Below are positions 16,379 to 25,183 of a stretch of 56,926 nucleotides of DNA, in pieces (position 1 is the first letter of the stretch; every line of letters starts with the position of its first letter). The position numbers and the translations under genes were made by a program. Below the pieces are notes generated by a model that saw only the letters and a program-made list of their open reading frames with translations, made no database searches and was not told where the DNA came from. Source of the stretch: Lachnospiraceae bacterium (GTDB taxonomy: Bacteria; Bacillota; Clostridia; Lachnospirales; Lachnospiraceae). The DNA lies in NCBI GenBank assembly GCA_910575035.1, contig CAJTDL010000002.1:1-56926 (forward strand), written 5' to 3'.

Positions 16379-16513
16379 ACTATTCACGGCCTGGAAGCCG
16401 CTCATAGCAACAATCTAGGGCGATATTTAAAGTTTTGCTTGCAAAAATCGCCCCCCACTCCTGAAACATGCTCTTATGGAATGCACAGTTTGGGACATTC
16501 CTGAGCCATGAAT
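16379..16513 (+). repeat. Dispersed ~140-bp hairpin element, copy 1
   Basis: The element runs from ACTATTCACGGCCTGG to CCTGAGCCATGAAT. It contains two hairpin regions: a poly-A/T stem around AGTTTTGCTTGCAAAAATC, and an imperfect stem GGAATGC...ACATTCC. It is clearly homologous along its whole length to 22998-23141 and, in reverse, to 17055-17137. No coding frame is conserved. It starts 17 bp upstream of the kinase gene, so it may overlap that promoter. Confidence 0.8.
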
Positions 16514-16679
16514 CTTAAATATTCTTTGGCGCTACACGAAGATAATAAATTTACGATTCCTGCCCAAATGTGGTAGTATGTTTTTAGGCACTACCAGGAT
16601 AGCAGGCAGTTAGTCCCTTCGTTGGGACTGTGGCCCTCCATTTATATAATCTGTCTTTGAGGGGAAATACTTGGAAGAA

Positions 16680-16880
16680 GGGCGACGCTTATGCTGGCGT
16701 TAGAAGGATTTATTCCAGTGGTCAGCCTTTGGTTGCCTTCGCCTTGGATACGCCATAAGGCGTATCGATAATCACAAGACGCAGAAATAGCCGCCCCAGT
16801 CTGACAAACTAAGCGGCTATTTGCACTTAAATAAATCAGGCTAACCGTCTATCGGCAGTCTCTGCCCTATAACGGTTTAT
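16680..16880 (+). pseudogene. Probable relic of a holin-like toxin (type I toxin-antitoxin) module
   Basis: A 26-codon ORF at 16691-16771 (MLALEGFIPVVSLWLP...) follows a GAAGAAGG ribosome site. Another frame ends IRRIDNHKTQK just before a 10-bp stem AAATAGCCGC/GCGGCTATTT (16785-16794 with 16813-16822). A second nested hairpin, AACCGT...ACGGTT with GGCAG/CTGCC inside, follows at 16843-16877. From memory, this toxin-then-two-hairpins layout resembles holin-like toxin loci in Firmicutes. The coding part looks frameshifted and hence dead. Tentative. Confidence 0.35.
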
Positions 16881-17054
16881 ACCGTTCATTCGTACTTTGT
16901 ATATTTTACGTGCTGAAGGAAAGCTTGGTTCTTGCTTGTATCTCTCAGCACAACCTCATACATACAGTTATCAATGTCTGTGTATGGGTAAATTATAGCA
17001 GGAAACTTGGGTTATGGCAACTGTTAGTTTGTGGCATTGACCCACCATTAATTG

Positions 17055-17137
17055 ATTCATGGCTCAGAAATGCGCCAAACTGCCCATTCTGTGAGAACAT
17101 AGCGCAAGAGTGAGGGCGATTTTTGCACAGCCAAACT
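17055..17137 (-). repeat. Dispersed hairpin element, copy 3 (partial, inverted)
   Basis: ATTCATGGCTCAG...GTGAGAACAT...GAGTGAGGGCGATTTTTGC matches the reverse complement of the element at 22998-23141 over about 80 bp, with scattered differences. It ends directly at the direct-repeat operator upstream of the ABC exporter. Together with copy 1 it brackets the toxin relic between 16379 and 17137. Confidence 0.7.
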
Positions 17138-17190
17138 TTATACTTTCTTTATACTTTCCCTAAGTTTCCTAAAATTCCTCTTGCTATACT
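17136..17190 (+). promoter_or_regulatory. Tandem 11-bp operator and promoter of the ABC exporter genes
   Basis: CTTTATACTTT is repeated perfectly and without a gap at 17136-17146 and 17147-17157. Direct repeats with one helical-turn (11-bp) spacing are the usual binding target of OmpR-type regulators, and one is encoded nearby (19176-19853). A -10-like TATACT is at 17185-17190. The operator lies about 28-49 bases upstream of it, overlapping a poor -35, as in activator-dependent promoters. Confidence 0.6.
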
Positions 17191-17313
17191 AAACATATGA
17201 AAAGGAGCCGCAAAGAAAACAAAAGATCCTTGCCCATGCGCCAGCGATGGGGGATCCATAAAAAAGAGATGCCTCCTTATGGGGGCGGCACAGAAAGGAG
17301 ACAGAAAAGTCTT

Positions 17314-18288
17314 ATGGAATATATATTACAAACAAAAGGGCTTACAAAGCAATATGGCAAACACACCGTAGTAAACCATGTAGACATGCATATAGAAAAA
17401 GGCGACATTTACGGGTTTATTGGAAAGAATGGCGCCGGGAAAACTACCTTCATGCGTATGGTCACCGGCTTTGCCGCACCGCTGGAGGGCAGCATGGAGC
17501 TGTTCGGATCCAGTGAATTGGAAAAGCAGCGGGTACGCATTGGCAGCCTGATTGAACAGCCTGGGCTGTACGGAAAGATGACTGCAAAGGAAAATATGGA
17601 GATCATAAGGAGGAATCTGGGAATCACAAAGAAACATGCCGTAGATGAAATCTTAGAATTTGTAAAGCTCTCCAACACTGGGAAGAAAAAAGTGAAAAAC
17701 TTCTCCATGGGCATGAAGCAAAGGCTGGGAATTGCCATCGCTTTGTTCAACAACCCTGATTTTCTGATTCTGGATGAGCCTATCAATGGACTGGATCCTG
17801 CTGGAATCAAGGAAATCCGCGACCTGCTGTTAAAGCTGAACCACGAGCGGCAGATCACCATCCTGATTTCCAGCCATATCCTGGGGGAACTCTCCAAAAT
17901 CGCCTCACGCTATGGCATTATCAAGGATGGCAGGCTGATCGAAGAATTCGATGCAAAAGACCTGGAATCACGTTGCAGGCGATGCCTGAAGCTGTCTGTG
18001 GACGATGCCAACCATGCGGCTGCCATTTTGGAGGAGAAATGCCATATTTCCAACTATGATGTGCCTGAGCCTGGGACGCTCCGGCTCTTTGATGGGCTGG
18101 ACCGCTCCTGGGCAATCAACCGGCAATTGATCCAAAACGGCATCCAATTAAAGGAAAGCTACCTGGCCGGCCAGGACTTGGAAGGCTATTTTATGGATCT
18201 TCTGGAATATGGGCAGTTCCAGCAAAATGGGAAACTAAATTCACATGGCACATATACAGCACAAGGCAAAGGAGGCAAAAATGCTTAA
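17314..18288 (+). CDS. ABC exporter ATPase, bacitracin/lantibiotic-resistance type
   Basis: From the preferred start MEYILQTKGLTKQYG the protein is 324 residues. It has Walker A GKNGAGKTT, signature FSMGMKQR, Walker B FLILDEPINGLDP, switch histidine SSHILGEL and a C-terminal extension. The FSMGMKQRLGIA and INGLDPAGIKEIR blocks are typical of the BcrA-type subfamily that exports or detoxifies cell-envelope peptides. The start at 17314 is preferred to the longer frame from 17197 because AAAGGAG lies upstream, with a slightly long 13-base spacing. It overlaps the permease gene by 8 bp. Regulation is likely through the tandem repeat at 17136. Confidence 0.9.
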   Translation: MEYILQTKGLTKQYGKHTVVNHVDMHIEKGDIYGFIGKNGAGKTTFMRMVTGFAAPLEGSMELFGSSELEKQRVRIGSLIEQPGLYGKMTAKENMEIIRRNLGITKKHAVDEILEFVKLSNTGKKKVKNFSMGMKQRLGIAIALFNNPDFLILDEPINGLDPAGIKEIRDLLLKLNHERQITILISSHILGELSKIASRYGIIKDGRLIEEFDAKDLESRCRRCLKLSVDDANHAAAILEEKCHISNYDVPEPGTLRLFDGLDRSWAINRQLIQNGIQLKESYLAGQDLEGYFMDLLEYGQFQQNGKLNSHGTYTAQGKGGKNA

Positions 18289-19153
18289 TCTATTTCGCGG
18301 GGAATGTTACAAATTACGGAAACACAAACCTTTTTATATTTGCACCCTGATTGGAGTCTGTATTGCCCTGATGCTCTACGGCACATTATTTATGGTGGAC
18401 AATCTGGAGCAAATGGAGAGCCAGGAAACGCAGACAGACTTCTCTGTTACGGTTTCTGTAAATGAAGAGACAGGCAGCACAGATACGCCTGAAAGCAACA
18501 GTGCTGGCAGCACAATTCCAATGAGCCAGCAGATTGGCATCGTCGGTGTTATAGAACAGATGCTTTCTGGCAGCTTTGTAAGCTTTATCATGATCCTGTT
18601 CGTCTGCATCTTTGTAATTGGGGAACACAGTAACGGAACGGTCAAAAATGTAGTGGGCAAAGGGTATTCCCGAAAAACTGTCTTTTTAAGCAAGCTGCTG
18701 GCAACAGAAATGGCCGCCCTGCTTATGACCCTTATCATCCTTGGGGGAACCCTGCTCTTTGGCGCTTTCTTTTTTGGAAAATCTGGAATCCAGTCCATGA
18801 ACTGGGAAGACTTGGCTGCTTTCACAGGCATGCACCTTTTATTTGCCGCAGCCCTCACTGCCATTGCCACATTGATTGGGGAAATTACCAGAAGCCTGGC
18901 AGCGGGCATCCCCATCAGCCTGGCAGTTGTAATGTTCTCCACTTCTTTAACCACCGGGCTGGATCTGCTGTTCCAGAACCTGAACCTGGACTGGAAGCCC
19001 TCTGATTACTGGCTGTTAGACTTACAGACTACTGCCCTGGCGGAAATCGTCAAACAGGATTTCATAATCCGGGGAACAGCCCTATCGCTGGCATGGCTTT
19101 TGGCAGCAGTCTTGTTAGGAATGCTTCATTTCAACAAAACAGACATTAAATAA
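18281..19153 (+). CDS. ABC-2-type exporter permease
   Basis: The 290-residue membrane protein starts MLNLFRGECYKLRKHK, the typical amphipathic entry of BcrB/LanFEG-like permeases. About six hydrophobic segments follow, the first at about 17-38. A roughly 80-residue polar loop containing TGSTDTPESNSAGS is probably outside. The ATG at 18281 follows AGGAGGCAAAA and overlaps the ATPase stop, giving tight coupling. Together with 17314-18288 it forms one exporter. It may serve self-defence against an antimicrobial peptide, inferred from family and from the flanking two-component genes. Confidence 0.88.
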   Translation: MLNLFRGECYKLRKHKPFYICTLIGVCIALMLYGTLFMVDNLEQMESQETQTDFSVTVSVNEETGSTDTPESNSAGSTIPMSQQIGIVGVIEQMLSGSFVSFIMILFVCIFVIGEHSNGTVKNVVGKGYSRKTVFLSKLLATEMAALLMTLIILGGTLLFGAFFFGKSGIQSMNWEDLAAFTGMHLLFAAALTAIATLIGEITRSLAAGIPISLAVVMFSTSLTTGLDLLFQNLNLDWKPSDYWLLDLQTTALAEIVKQDFIIRGTALSLAWLLAAVLLGMLHFNKTDIK

Positions 19154-19175
19154 TCCGCATACATGGAGCAATCCT

Positions 19176-19853
19176 TCATTTCATCTTAAACCCAATCCCC
19201 CATACTGTCTGGATATAAGTTTCCCCTGGATGGACTTTGGAGAGTTTCTGGCGGATATTGCTGATATGCACATTGACGGCATTATCCTCCCCCAGAAACT
19301 CCTCATTCCATACAGACTCATAAATATTGTTTTTCGTAAATACTTTTCCAGGATTGCCCATCAGCAGTTCCAATATCAGATATTCCCGCTTTGTGAGAGC
19401 CACCTCCTGCCCATCCACCAATACCAGGAAATCCTCCTGCTGCATGCGGATATCCTTATATTCCAATACTTTTTCTGCACATTTGCCGCCCCTGCGCCGC
19501 AGCACCGCCTCAAGCCTTGCCAGAAGCTCCTCTGTATCAAAGGGCTTTACCACATAATCATCTGCGCCAGCCCGCAAAAGGGACACCCTGTCATTTACGC
19601 TGTCTTTGGCAGATGACACTACCACAGCTGTCTGGGGATATTCTTCCTTTATGGCAGCCAAAACGCCCTCACCTGCCATCCCTGGCAGCATCAAATCCAG
19701 AACCACCGCCTCAGGCGCCCTGCCTTTTATAGAAAGTAAGGCTTCTGTGCCAGAAAAAGCCTGCGCCGTTTCATACCCATGCTGCTCTAAAAATTCCTTC
19801 AGCATATAGTTTATATCGTTGTCATCTTCAACGATCAATATGTATTCCTTCAT
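19176..19853 (-). CDS. OmpR/PhoB-family response regulator
   Basis: The 225-residue regulator has a receiver domain with the acidic pocket Glu9-Asp10-Asp11, phosphoacceptor Asp53 (VLDLMLPG) and lysine in VVKPFD. A winged-helix DNA-binding domain follows (LTKREYLILELLM... to YIQTVWGIGFKMK). Start at MKEYILIVEDD (19853) is supported by AAAGGA upstream. It is convergent with the exporter permease, 22 bp apart, and probably pairs with the kinase at 15439-16362. Its expected target is the tandem 11-bp repeat at 17136. Having the regulator and kinase at opposite ends of the transporter is unusual. Confidence 0.92.
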   Translation of the reverse strand: MKEYILIVEDDNDINYMLKEFLEQHGYETAQAFSGTEALLSIKGRAPEAVVLDLMLPGMAGEGVLAAIKEEYPQTAVVVSSAKDSVNDRVSLLRAGADDYVVKPFDTEELLARLEAVLRRRGGKCAEKVLEYKDIRMQQEDFLVLVDGQEVALTKREYLILELLMGNPGKVFTKNNIYESVWNEEFLGEDNAVNVHISNIRQKLSKVHPGETYIQTVWGIGFKMK

Positions 19854-19901
19854 CGGTTTTCCTTTCTGCAGCCCCTGCAATACCCGCCGCCAATACTATT
19901 T

Positions 19902-20075
19902 CTATGATGGCCTGCCTTTTTGCCATTCCCCTCTGTAATTCCTATCCCCTATCACCAATGCCTCATCTATGACAGCCTGCCTTTTTGCCATTCCCCTCTG
20001 TAACTCCTATCCCCCCATCGCCAATGCCTCATCCATGATGGCCTGACTATTTACCACTCCCCTCTAATACCTATA
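19902..20075. repeat. ~65-bp tandem repeat, 2.5 copies, derived from a gene 3' end
   Basis: Copies start at 19902, 19967 and 20033. The third, partial copy runs into the last codons of the alpha/beta hydrolase gene (CCACTCCCCTCTAATACC, complementary to the IRGEW-stop region). The other two carry CCATTCCCCTCTGTAA(T/C)TCC at the matching place. The unit therefore includes the gene's terminal codons plus downstream DNA. It lies between that gene and the response-regulator gene. Confidence 0.85.
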
Positions 20076-22324
20076 TTATCAACTGCCGCCTTCCCGCATT
20101 TTCCCAGGAAACGGAGCGTAACCTTACAAACCCCGCTTTCATCTATGCCTGCAAAATCAGATACCGGGATAGAGACGGTTTGGAACTGATGCTTATATTC
20201 CACAGCGCCCCATAAATACTGCAGCTTATTCAAACACACTGGAAAAGCCGGATAAATACAGGCGTAGGCATGAACCGGAAGGCTGGCTGTAAAGCCATGG
20301 ATATCTGTCACTGCCGCTTCTGCCTCAAGCCAAACCGCTTCTGTTTCCCCAAACCCTTCCTGCATATCCATAAGGTCAAATTGCAGCCGCTTCCCCTGCA
20401 AATCTGATTTTGGGAAAGAAATGCAGATTTCCGCTTCTGTTTCCTCCCACTTCAGAACCACTGCATGGTTTCCCCTAGGCTCCCCACTGGAAAATGCCAA
20501 TGATTCCTCCCACCAGCTTTTTGCATGGCCAGCTTTAACAGATACCCCAGGGGCTGTTCCCGTTTCAAGCCTGGCATCTTCTTCAAAATTGCATAAAATA
20601 TGCATATCTGAGGTTTCATAAGACTGCACATACAACGTCCTGGGCAAAATCCCTTCATATTTCCGGCAGTCTGTTAACAAATCGGCTGGCGCTATTGCTT
20701 CTTCCAATAATTTCCCGCTCCCTAACCCATTTTCCCTTTCCTTGCTCCCCCCCTTCAGTGTTTGGTCCAGAAATGCTTTTATAAATATTTTTGCAATCTG
20801 CTGCTGTTCTTCCTGGGAAAGGAAATTTGCTACATTCAGCATATGGCCCATAGGCTTTACCATATCATATTTTCCCCACCTGGAATTGAACTGCCCATGG
20901 TTCAGCCCTGCCACATATAGAGATGTTTTCAGGCATTTCTTTTCTTTGCTGAACGACACATCCTCATACTGTTCCATCCCCATAAAGGTAAAGACATCCT
21001 GGTCATTTGCCCCATGGAGAACCATGTAATTCACATCCTCAAGCTCCACACTCCGCCCGGAAGGCTGGTACTGCCCGCAGGTGGGCGCAATGGCAATCAA
21101 CGACTGAATGGAAAAATGGTACTGAAATGTATGGCTCCCATTATCCGGATAGTACTCCAGCCCATTAAAAAGGCAGGCTTCGGCAATGGCCTCCCCACCC
21201 CTGGAATGCCCTGCCAGCGCCAGGTTTCCATAGTCCATTTTCTGGTACAGGGGATTTCCCTGCTGCTGGTTATAGGCCTGTACCTGCCTCATATTCTCCA
21301 AAAGCAGCACAGCCCGCCCATCATTTTCTCCCAACAGGCCATTACAGGCATTTTCATCTACAGACACTACCACATAGCCATGGGAAGCAAGGTATGTGCC
21401 CAGGTATTCATATCCCAGATAGGATTCTGTTGTCCAGCCATGGTTGCCATGGATGAGAAACAGGGTCGGGCAGCCTGAAATCTCCTGCGGATACCAGATA
21501 ATCCCTTCCATTGGCACTTTTTTTAAGGAAAATCCCTGATACCACTCCTTTAAGAAGCCATTTACCCCCTTATTTTGGGCAAACATACTGATATCTACGG
21601 TTTCTGACAGCAGGTCTTTTGTCCCATCCACTCCATAAGCCACAGACGCAATGGTATAATCCCCAAATTCCATGGAATCCATAAAATCCGCCTTTTCCTG
21701 TGCCGTTATTCCATTCAGGGCTGCTGCCTGTCCATCCATACCATTTTGTAGAGCCCGCTTCTCTGAAGCAAATTCTAAATATGCTTCTATATAAGAATCC
21801 TCAAAGCCATCTGACAGCAACAGCGCAGCAACGGCAAGCACCGGAACCACGGTAAGGGTCAGCGACACATAAACCGCCTTGGTACGCACTTTATGGAACA
21901 AGAATGCCCACAGGCTCCTTAAGAACAAGCCAAATACAGTGCCAAAGCACAGCGCAAAGGCCGCTGTTTCCCAAAAGCCTGCCATATAAGTGTCCCAGGT
22001 CATTACAAAAATACAAAGGCCACAAAGAAGCATTTCAGAAAGAAGTTCCTTAGCCCCATTTCGAAACAGCAGCTTCAATATCTTTTCCAACAGCCAAAAA
22101 CCCAGCATTGCCACTATAAACGCTACCAAAAAAACCAGAAAAAAGCCCAGCCAGAAGGGACGTATAAACGCCCCTTCTGCCACCCCCATACAGAGGCTGA
22201 ACAGAAACAGAGACCCCCAGTAAATCGGTGTGCCAGTGCCTTTCCAGTTATTCTCCCGGAACCTTTGGAAGCGCTGTTTCATTCTCTGGAATTTTCCCTT
22301 TATGCTTTGATATCTATATAACAT
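20051..22324 (-). CDS. Membrane-anchored alpha/beta hydrolase
   Basis: The 757-residue protein starts with a basic cytoplasmic segment and about five membrane helices (about 35-170). An alpha/beta hydrolase domain follows, with the oxyanion HGNHG at 292-296 and nucleophile elbow GHSRGG at 372-377 (Ser374). An acid/histidine region comes later (VLHGANDQDVFTF; GLNHGQFN). The last 220 residues form a beta-rich domain. The arrangement resembles chlorophyllase/PAF-acetylhydrolase-like esterases, but the substrate is unknown. If the helices are arranged as predicted, the catalytic part is probably outside. The start follows GGAGGCCGCAAA. It may share transcripts with the thioesterase at 22358, 33 bp upstream. 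Confidence 0.85.
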   Translation of the reverse strand: MLYRYQSIKGKFQRMKQRFQRFRENNWKGTGTPIYWGSLFLFSLCMGVAEGAFIRPFWLGFFLVFLVAFIVAMLGFWLLEKILKLLFRNGAKELLSEMLLCGLCIFVMTWDTYMAGFWETAAFALCFGTVFGLFLRSLWAFLFHKVRTKAVYVSLTLTVVPVLAVAALLLSDGFEDSYIEAYLEFASEKRALQNGMDGQAAALNGITAQEKADFMDSMEFGDYTIASVAYGVDGTKDLLSETVDISMFAQNKGVNGFLKEWYQGFSLKKVPMEGIIWYPQEISGCPTLFLIHGNHGWTTESYLGYEYLGTYLASHGYVVVSVDENACNGLLGENDGRAVLLLENMRQVQAYNQQQGNPLYQKMDYGNLALAGHSRGGEAIAEACLFNGLEYYPDNGSHTFQYHFSIQSLIAIAPTCGQYQPSGRSVELEDVNYMVLHGANDQDVFTFMGMEQYEDVSFSKEKKCLKTSLYVAGLNHGQFNSRWGKYDMVKPMGHMLNVANFLSQEEQQQIAKIFIKAFLDQTLKGGSKERENGLGSGKLLEEAIAPADLLTDCRKYEGILPRTLYVQSYETSDMHILCNFEEDARLETGTAPGVSVKAGHAKSWWEESLAFSSGEPRGNHAVVLKWEETEAEICISFPKSDLQGKRLQFDLMDMQEGFGETEAVWLEAEAAVTDIHGFTASLPVHAYACIYPAFPVCLNKLQYLWGAVEYKHQFQTVSIPVSDFAGIDESGVCKVTLRFLGKCGKAAVDNIGIRGEW

Positions 22325-22357
22325 TTTGCGGCCTCCATCGCATCTTCTAAAAACACC

Positions 22358-22762
22358 CTAATCCATCTTCTGATCCGCCTTTTTCTGAAATTTCATTTCA
22401 TCTACCAGAAACCTCTCATGAATCCCTTCCCCAATCTTTCCTTTTTCATCAAAAACATCCACTGCAAAGGTCAGCTTCCTGCCATCTACTTCTGCCAGAA
22501 CCGTTTCACACCATACCCGCATTCCCACTGGCGTTGGAGCCAAATGCCCTATATCCACTTTGATCCCCACCGTGCCCATTCCTGGCTCAAGATGCTCTGT
22601 AAGGCTCTTCCAGGCTGTTTCCTCAACTAATGCAACCATCCGCGGTGTTGCCAGCACGTCCAGTGTGCCGCTTTTATGCACCTTTGCCGTATCCTCTTTT
22701 GCAACTGTCAATTCCTGATAGCCTTTTATTCCTGTATCCAACATAATTTCTTTGCCATCCAC
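22358..22762 (-). CDS. Hotdog-fold thioesterase, FlK-like
   Basis: The 134-residue protein has the single-hotdog pattern of FlK-like thioesterases: DVLATPRMVALVEETAW with the active-site Glu in the helix, then GTVGIKVDIGHLAPTPVG and the strands VWCETVLAEVDGRKLTFAVDVFDEKGKIGEG. Such enzymes hydrolyse small acyl-CoAs. The start could be GTG at 22762 or ATG at 22744 (MLDTGIKG); neither has a strong ribosome site. It is followed after 33 bp by the alpha/beta hydrolase gene on the same strand. Confidence 0.85.
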   Translation of the reverse strand: MDGKEIMLDTGIKGYQELTVAKEDTAKVHKSGTLDVLATPRMVALVEETAWKSLTEHLEPGMGTVGIKVDIGHLAPTPVGMRVWCETVLAEVDGRKLTFAVDVFDEKGKIGEGIHERFLVDEMKFQKKADQKMD

Positions 22763-22997
22763 TCTTAAAACCCTATTTTATCAATCTGCAGATTTTAAAG
22801 AAAGCGTTTGGATGCGCTTTCCATAGATGGCTTCTCCTTTCTCCATTTTTTATCTATTTCCAAATTTTATATTTTTCTTCGGTATGCATATAATGGCGAC
22901 TTATGCAAAACCGCAAGTTCCTACAGGATTATACCATATTTCCACAGCCAGATATATATCTATTTTGTAAATCTTCTAAAAAACACAGCAAAGAGTG

Positions 22998-23141
22998 TTA
23001 CTATTCACGGCCTGGAGGCCACTCATAGCAACAATTCGGGGCGATATTTTAAGTTTTGCTTCGCAAAAACCGCCCCTCACTCCCGAATCATGTTCTCACG
23101 GAATGCGCAGTTCAGCGCATTCCTGAGGCATGAATAGCAAC
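22998..23141 (+). repeat. Dispersed ~140-bp hairpin element, copy 2 (best preserved)
   Basis: This is the most intact copy: TTACTATTCACGGCCTGG at the left and CCTGAGGCATGAATAGCAAC at the right. It has two clean internal hairpins: GTTTTGCTTCGCAAAAAC (about 23055-23072), and GAATGCGC with GCGCATTC (about 23101-23122). The ends are partly complementary (ACTATTCA... and ...TGAATAG). The whole could fold as one structured unit. It is non-coding. Confidence 0.85.
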
Positions 23142-23205
23142 CAAAGAGTTACTATTCATGGCCAATGCCAGTAACTTAAGGACTTAACAGGCAGGGAACT
23201 GGGAT

Positions 23206-23241
23206 GACAAAAAAGCACTATCCAAATCAATGGATAATGCT
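23206..23241 (-). terminator. Rho-independent terminator of asnB
   Basis: On the minus strand AGCATTATCC pairs with GGATAGTGCT (10 bp, one G-U), with an 8-nt loop and a following TTTTTT run. It lies 13 bp past the asnB stop codon. Confidence 0.88.
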
Positions 23242-23253
23242 TCTGGCTACTTA

Positions 23254-25107
23254 TCACACCACCTGTATGCGGTACCGCTCCATCCATGCATCCACCTGCA
23301 GCAGATACGCCAGCATCTGCGGGCCTGCCATCAGCTGCCCATACCAAGGCTTGCCATAATCAGAGCTTCGGCTTAAGAACTGCTCCACCTTCTTTTTATC
23401 CAAAAATTGCAGTATCCGGGAATTTCCCTGTAAGATCTTTTCCTGCACCATGCCTTTCAGCAATTCTTCATAATGGGGATCATATGTTTTAGGATAAGGG
23501 GATTTCCGGCGAAACAGCACTTCCTCTGGCAGCAGGCCACGGCCAGATTCCCGCAGAAGGCTTTTTACCACCCCATCCTTTGCCTTCATTTCCCAGGGCA
23601 CATTCCACACATACTGGACAATCCTGGTATCCGCAAAGGGAACCCGCGCCTCCAGGCCATTGTACATGCTGGCTCTGTCCATGCGGTTTAAAAGGGTCTG
23701 CATAAACCATTTCAGGTTCAGGTAAGCAATTTCCCGCCGCCTGGCTTCCTCTGGGCTGTCCCCTTCCCATTTCGGCGTCTCAGAAACAGAACGGCAATAG
23801 CGTTCCTGGACATAGCCATCCATATCCAGGTATTCCAGAAATTCATCTGAGAGCATTTCCTTTCTGGGGGATAAATCCATTGTCCATGGAAATGTCACTG
23901 CCTGAAAGCATTCTTCCTTGTGGAACCAGGGATAACCCCCAAAAATCTCATCGGCGCACTCCCCTGTCAGGGTCACCTTAAATTCCTTGCTGACCAGAGA
24001 GCAAAAATACAGCATGGAGGAATCCACATCTGCCATTGCAGGCAGATCATGGGCTTTCACAGAGTCATACAGCATCTCGGCCTGCTTTTCATTGCCGCAT
24101 TCCAAAAATCTATGGGCAGAGCCGATATGCGCCACCATCCTTTCCACAAATGGGCGGTCTTGGGAGGGCTGGAATGCATTGGCTTTGAAGTTCTTCTGGT
24201 TATCCACAAAATCAAAGGAAAAGGTGGCAAGCTGCTGATTCTTCTTTTTCAGCTCTGCGGCGCAAACGGCAGACACTAGGCTGCTGTCCACGCCGCCAGA
24301 CAGGAAGGTGCAGATGGGCACATCCGACACCATTTGGCGTTTGATGGAATCCTGCACCAAAAAAGCCACCTTTTCCACCGTTTTTTCATAGCAGTCTTCA
24401 TGGGGATGGCTTTCCAGCTTCCAATATGTTTTTCGCTGCAGGGGCTGCTGCCTGCTGCAGGCCAAATATTCCCCTGGGCATACCTCCTGTATTCCCTGGA
24501 ATACACCGCATCCAACGCTTCGGGCAGGGCCAATGCCAAAAATCTCGTTAAGCCCTTCCCGGCTGACCTCTGCTTTCACAGAAGGATGCGCCAGGATGCC
24601 TTTGATTTCCGATGCAAAAATAAGCTCATCCTGTTGTTCTGTGAAAAACAGGGGCTTTACACCCATAGGGTCACGGAACAGGTACAGCATTTCCTTCTGG
24701 GAATCAAAAATGGCAAAGGCAAAAATGCCATTCAGCTGTGCTACAAATTCTGCCCCAAATTCCATAAAGCCTACGAGGATCACTTCTGTATCGCAGGTAG
24801 TTTCAAATTTCCACCCACGTTTTTGCAAAGCTATCCGCAATTCTTCCGTATTATAAATTTCCCCATTATAAACAATGCTGCATGTTCTTCCCCCAACGGT
24901 ACGCACCATAGGCTGGTGCCCGCCGGAAATATCTATGATGGACAGGCGGCTGTGGGATAGGCCGCAGCGTTTTGCCAAAAAAATGCCGGCATCATCCGGC
25001 CCCCTGCGCCACAATTCCCTATGCATGCCAGTAAGGATGGAATGGTAATGCATGCCATACGCTTTATAATTTTTTTCTTTGTGGTAAAATCCTGCAATTC
25101 CGCACAT
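23254..25107 (-). CDS. asnB: Asparagine synthetase (glutamine-hydrolysing)
   Basis: The 617-residue enzyme begins MCGIAGF, with catalytic Cys2 exposed after Met removal. The class II glutaminase half carries RRGPDDAG and YNGEIYN. The synthetase half has the PP-loop SGGVDS at 270-275. It makes asparagine from aspartate, glutamine and ATP. Length and domain order are normal for AsnB. The start has AGGAGTGAATTTCT upstream. It is monocistronic, with its own terminator, and divergent from nothing nearby. A role in modifying a secreted compound is possible for this family, but no biosynthetic neighbours are seen. Confidence 0.95.
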   Translation of the reverse strand: MCGIAGFYHKEKNYKAYGMHYHSILTGMHRELWRRGPDDAGIFLAKRCGLSHSRLSIIDISGGHQPMVRTVGGRTCSIVYNGEIYNTEELRIALQKRGWKFETTCDTEVILVGFMEFGAEFVAQLNGIFAFAIFDSQKEMLYLFRDPMGVKPLFFTEQQDELIFASEIKGILAHPSVKAEVSREGLNEIFGIGPARSVGCGVFQGIQEVCPGEYLACSRQQPLQRKTYWKLESHPHEDCYEKTVEKVAFLVQDSIKRQMVSDVPICTFLSGGVDSSLVSAVCAAELKKKNQQLATFSFDFVDNQKNFKANAFQPSQDRPFVERMVAHIGSAHRFLECGNEKQAEMLYDSVKAHDLPAMADVDSSMLYFCSLVSKEFKVTLTGECADEIFGGYPWFHKEECFQAVTFPWTMDLSPRKEMLSDEFLEYLDMDGYVQERYCRSVSETPKWEGDSPEEARRREIAYLNLKWFMQTLLNRMDRASMYNGLEARVPFADTRIVQYVWNVPWEMKAKDGVVKSLLRESGRGLLPEEVLFRRKSPYPKTYDPHYEELLKGMVQEKILQGNSRILQFLDKKKVEQFLSRSSDYGKPWYGQLMAGPQMLAYLLQVDAWMERYRIQVV

Positions 25108-25183
25108 AGAAATTCACTCCTGCTTTTATACATACATTAGTATTGTATGGCAGGAGTGGGGCAATTATGAAAGTCCAAAAGAA

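Larger units (their letters stand above)
22763..23253. other. 490-bp intergenic region: repeat copy 2 and hairpins
   Basis: This gap holds the dispersed element copy 2 (22998-23141), a 7-bp hairpin GAAAGCG/CGCTTTC at 22800-22821 upstream of the thioesterase, and a second dispersed motif. That motif, TTCATGGCCAATGCCAGTAACTTAAGG (about 23154-23180, quoted in part), recurs near 38584-38612 and, rearranged, near 26220. The asnB terminator closes the region. No gene is supported. Confidence 0.6.
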
